Shown here one piece after another: positions 61,501 to 64,000 of a DNA stretch of 64,000 nucleotides. Position numbers and translations under genes: made by a program. A model generated the notes under the pieces. That model was given only the letters and a program-made list of their open reading frames with translations, had not been told where the DNA came from and made no database searches. The DNA comes from Lunularia cruciata (lineage: Eukaryota; Streptophyta; Marchantiopsida; Lunulariales; Lunulariaceae), in contig OX419762.1 of assembly GCA_948567375.1 (NCBI GenBank), positions 59,315,034-59,379,033 of the forward strand. Reading direction: 5' to 3'. The first letter of the stretch is position 1, and each line of letters begins with the position of its first letter.

Positions 61501-63095
61501 TCTAACCACCTGATCATATCTGCAGTGTTAGGTGAGTATCTCTATTACTTGCTCTCTGTTGGACTTGTTGGATCTGTCAGTAAACTGACAGCTTGGCTAG
61601 TTAGATGAAACTCTCAATAAGATGAGTTTCTTCGTAGTTCAGTCAAAGGGTGTACATAAGCTCGAGTGTTTTATCTGGTTATTGGTTCACCGTCTCGAAG
61701 CTTAACTCTAACGCTGCTGCCTTCGAAACTTATGTGATATCCAGGATAGAAAGGAGGGCCTGCCTATTCAGGAGAGTTGATCATCAACTCGTTTTGTAAA
61801 TGCATTTCAGATCGTACGTTGGGCTAGAGCACTGAAGTCAGTAATTTGTCAGACGTAGGCGTAGTGAAGGACATTGTACATTAGAAGTAGTGGTGGTTTG
61901 ATACTGTATCAGTCTTGATAGACACGCGTATCATGCACTATATGCCATTTCCTCTGAGCTGAGACCTGAAAAGTCCCACTCTAGGTCTTAAACTCCATTC
62001 AAGCAAGTTAAACCACTTCAAGCTGTCTGGATCATCTGTGTCAATTTATTTGGCTGGTAATGTGCGTGAAGAGATTATTCAGTTTCAAAGGTCCTGAGCA
62101 CAAGATCCATCATCTTTTTGCAGAGTCAGTTGAAAGTGCATGATCCATGCGCCGGATGCGTGCGAGCATGTGTCCTTACTCTATGGCTTAAATTCTTTTG
62201 TGAAAGCTGCTAGAGCTTCTCTGAAATAAATTGAGCCGTTTAAGTCCAATTTAAACTTCGGTTGGGCATCATGAAGAAATGCCAGAATGGTCGGTCTACA
62301 TGAATTCATCATGATTGGAAGTGGAGAGAGATGGTCGTTGTAAAGCATTTGTATGTTTTGGAGATAAACCCCCACTCACGGTGTTAGGATCCAAAAATCC
62401 GCTAGATATTGAAAATTGATAGCTAAAGTGGATATTGGACATTCTACTGTACTGAGAAATATCTGAAGATTTCCGAGAACGTGGTACTTCGTGAGACTAA
62501 TAATTTGAAGGATTGTCCTTGACGGGAAGAAATGTCCAAGTGCCAAAATGCTTCACAGAAATGGAGACCAAGGAGAGTTACAATGAAACGAAAGAGATAT
62601 TCAATCCATTGCCTCTTAATATGTCTGATCTCGTGATGGTGTGCAAAACCTCAAATTGAATTTGTCGACTCGAAAGGTTAGTGTAGTACAAGGAAGATAA
62701 TCTGTGCCGACGCAGACCATTTCTGTGAATAGTACAGCCTTGTGCACGCAGCGTGTCACAGCCGTCCTTTGCCGTCTCTCGCATCTCCTTTCATCTTTTG
62801 TCGGGACGTCAACGGTCCAGGGTGCACAGGTGTTGCTGTCTGCACTACCTAAGCATCGATTACGATGGCGAGGCCCGTCCGCCAAGATTTAACCAATCGT
62901 AAAGAGGCGGGCTGCGCGTAGTCTATCAATGAGACTGTCTCACTGGTGCATCTCTCTTTAAAGATCGTGATGTTCAGCCACCACACATAATCCATTGCCT
63001 TGCGGGACGCCCGGCTAGCCTTTACTAAGCCTTGATCTTAAGCGCTTTTATCTGTTGTGATGGACTCAGTGCCTGACAGTGTTCCTTTGAGGAGG
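61501..63095. other. 3' UTR of HMGB and intergenic DNA
   Basis: No conserved protein is seen. Minus-strand frames at 62181-62375 and 62578-62885 have no recognised domain. The first few hundred bases are probably HMGB 3' UTR; the transcript end is not visible. Confidence 0.45.
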
Positions 63096-63335
63096 GATTT
63101 CCCTTACGTAGGGTAGATCTCAAGCCGGTTGTTCGGCTATGTAAGATCCGAATTCGCACTCTCGTACCGTGCTTGTCCCAGTCATTATCGATCATGCCAT
63201 CTCCACCAGTTGGCAATTTCCCTTGCGTAGGGTAGGACCCAAGCCGGTCGTTCGGCTCTGTAAAGTCCGATCCTACACTCTCGCAAATCTCTGTCACGAT
63301 TGGTCATGTCTCCGTCTCCACCAGTTGGCCATGTC
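63096..63335. repeat. Tandem repeat of about 117-119 bp, two copies
   Basis: ATTTCCCTTACGTAGGGTAG (63097) recurs as ATTTCCCTTGCGTAGGGTAG (63216), each followed by CAAGCCGGT, GTTCGGCT and CACTCTCG. CTCCACCAGTTGG recurs at 63201 and about 63316. Copies differ by substitutions and small indels. No coding sense was found. Confidence 0.85.
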
Positions 63336-64000
63336 GCCTCCATCGGGAACTGACCCTCTTACGTAACCCTAACTGCCTTTAAACCCTCTAGCCAGCTGCA
63401 ACTGATCTTGGCTCACTTTCAAGAACACCCTCGCACACCCACCGGCAAGCCATTTCCTTTCCCCGGTCACCTTCTATGAGTGACCGGTCCCCACCGGCTG
63501 ACACCGACTACTCCCAAAGGGTAACTGGCTGGGCGAACTCGCATTCCTGACCGCTTCTCTGCCGACTACCTTCCTCGACCGCCCTCGACCGCCCTCGGAT
63601 CCTCAGCTATCTCCCATCTGAAGTCCTGAAGTGCAGAAGGGCGCTGCTCCGACCTAGGGCCATGCGACATGCGATTGCGTGGCGTAGTACAAGGAGCGAA
63701 CGTTCCCTCCAGAGTGGGCAAGCGGTGGGTGGCGTGGCTAGTGAAAATATAGACGATCATGTGGTGATGCCAGCGAATGCACAACAACGAAGACCTTTTC
63801 TTTCTTCCCCATCTTCTCTTCTCCGCGCGGCTGCATCCTTTAGCTCACATCCTCACATCGTGCGAATATTTTGGGATTTGTTTAAACGCAATAGTAGGTG
63901 TTCCAAAGTCCTCAAAATTCTATGCATGTTGCCTTTTTTGTTTCCTTCGTTTAGTCACTTCTCAAATTTGCATTCTACTGTGGCGTGGATTTGTCTATTT
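63336..64000. other. GC-richer sequence to the window end, nothing recognised
   Basis: Contains the short tandem CGACCGCCCT pair near 63577-63596. No conserved coding segment is recognised. It could be the flank of a further gene beyond the window. Confidence 0.4.

Noticed and set aside
62181-62375. Minus-strand 64-codon ORF near the HMGB 3' region
   Set aside because: Considered as a transposon remnant but no motif could be assigned.

Overview
This is a nuclear window from a streptophyte plant, most likely a non-seed lineage such as a moss or other bryophyte. The evidence is spliceosomal introns with GT-AG ends, plant gene families (a BZR1-domain regulator of the BAM7/BAM8 type, a single-box plant HMGB protein, a plant PhoD-like phosphatase), and Ty1/copia and Ty3/gypsy retrotransposons. 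Gene islands of intermediate GC alternate with very AT-rich repeat deserts. The species cannot be fixed from the sequence; the lineage call is inference.

Layout. 1-1.1 kb: decayed chromovirus integrase plus chromodomain, followed by LTR-like sequence. 1.8-7.1 kb: AT-rich, no genes. 7.2-15.5 kb: gene island with a two-exon BZR1-domain gene (9588-12612, +) behind a long GA-rich leader. 15.5-17 kb: AT-rich. 17024-28209: an unusual Ty3/gypsy element. 28.2-35.6 kb: AT-rich DNA holding a complete but decayed Ty1/copia element (29790-34402, direct target repeats). 36462-40120 (-): a nine-exon PhoD-like metallophosphatase gene. 41.7-57 kb: a gene-empty AT-rich desert with short tandem and dispersed repeats. 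57-64 kb: gene island with a seven-exon HMGB gene (60134-61500, +).

The main discovery candidate is the 17-28 kb element. One reading frame of about 7.4 kb encodes, in order, gag, two CCHC knuckles, aspartic protease, a DNMT3-like C5-cytosine DNA methyltransferase, reverse transcriptase, RNase H, DDE integrase and a C-terminal PHD finger. It thus pairs a DNA-methylation writer with a putative histone-tail reader. The frame has no frameshift, yet carries eight stop codons (seven TAG, one TGA, no TAA), all explainable as C-to-T changes at CHG or CG sites. Its terminal repeats are permuted: part B lies at the left end, and A-B-A-B-A at the right, like the split direct repeats of circular-intermediate retroelements rather than ordinary LTRs. 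The whole unit is bounded by TG/CA ends and a 4-bp direct repeat AAGA. A 687-bp solo LTR is nested in the last B copy. Retrotransposon-borne DNA methyltransferases have been reported from dinoflagellates and charophyte algae; the combination with a PHD finger and permuted repeats is what deserves checking.
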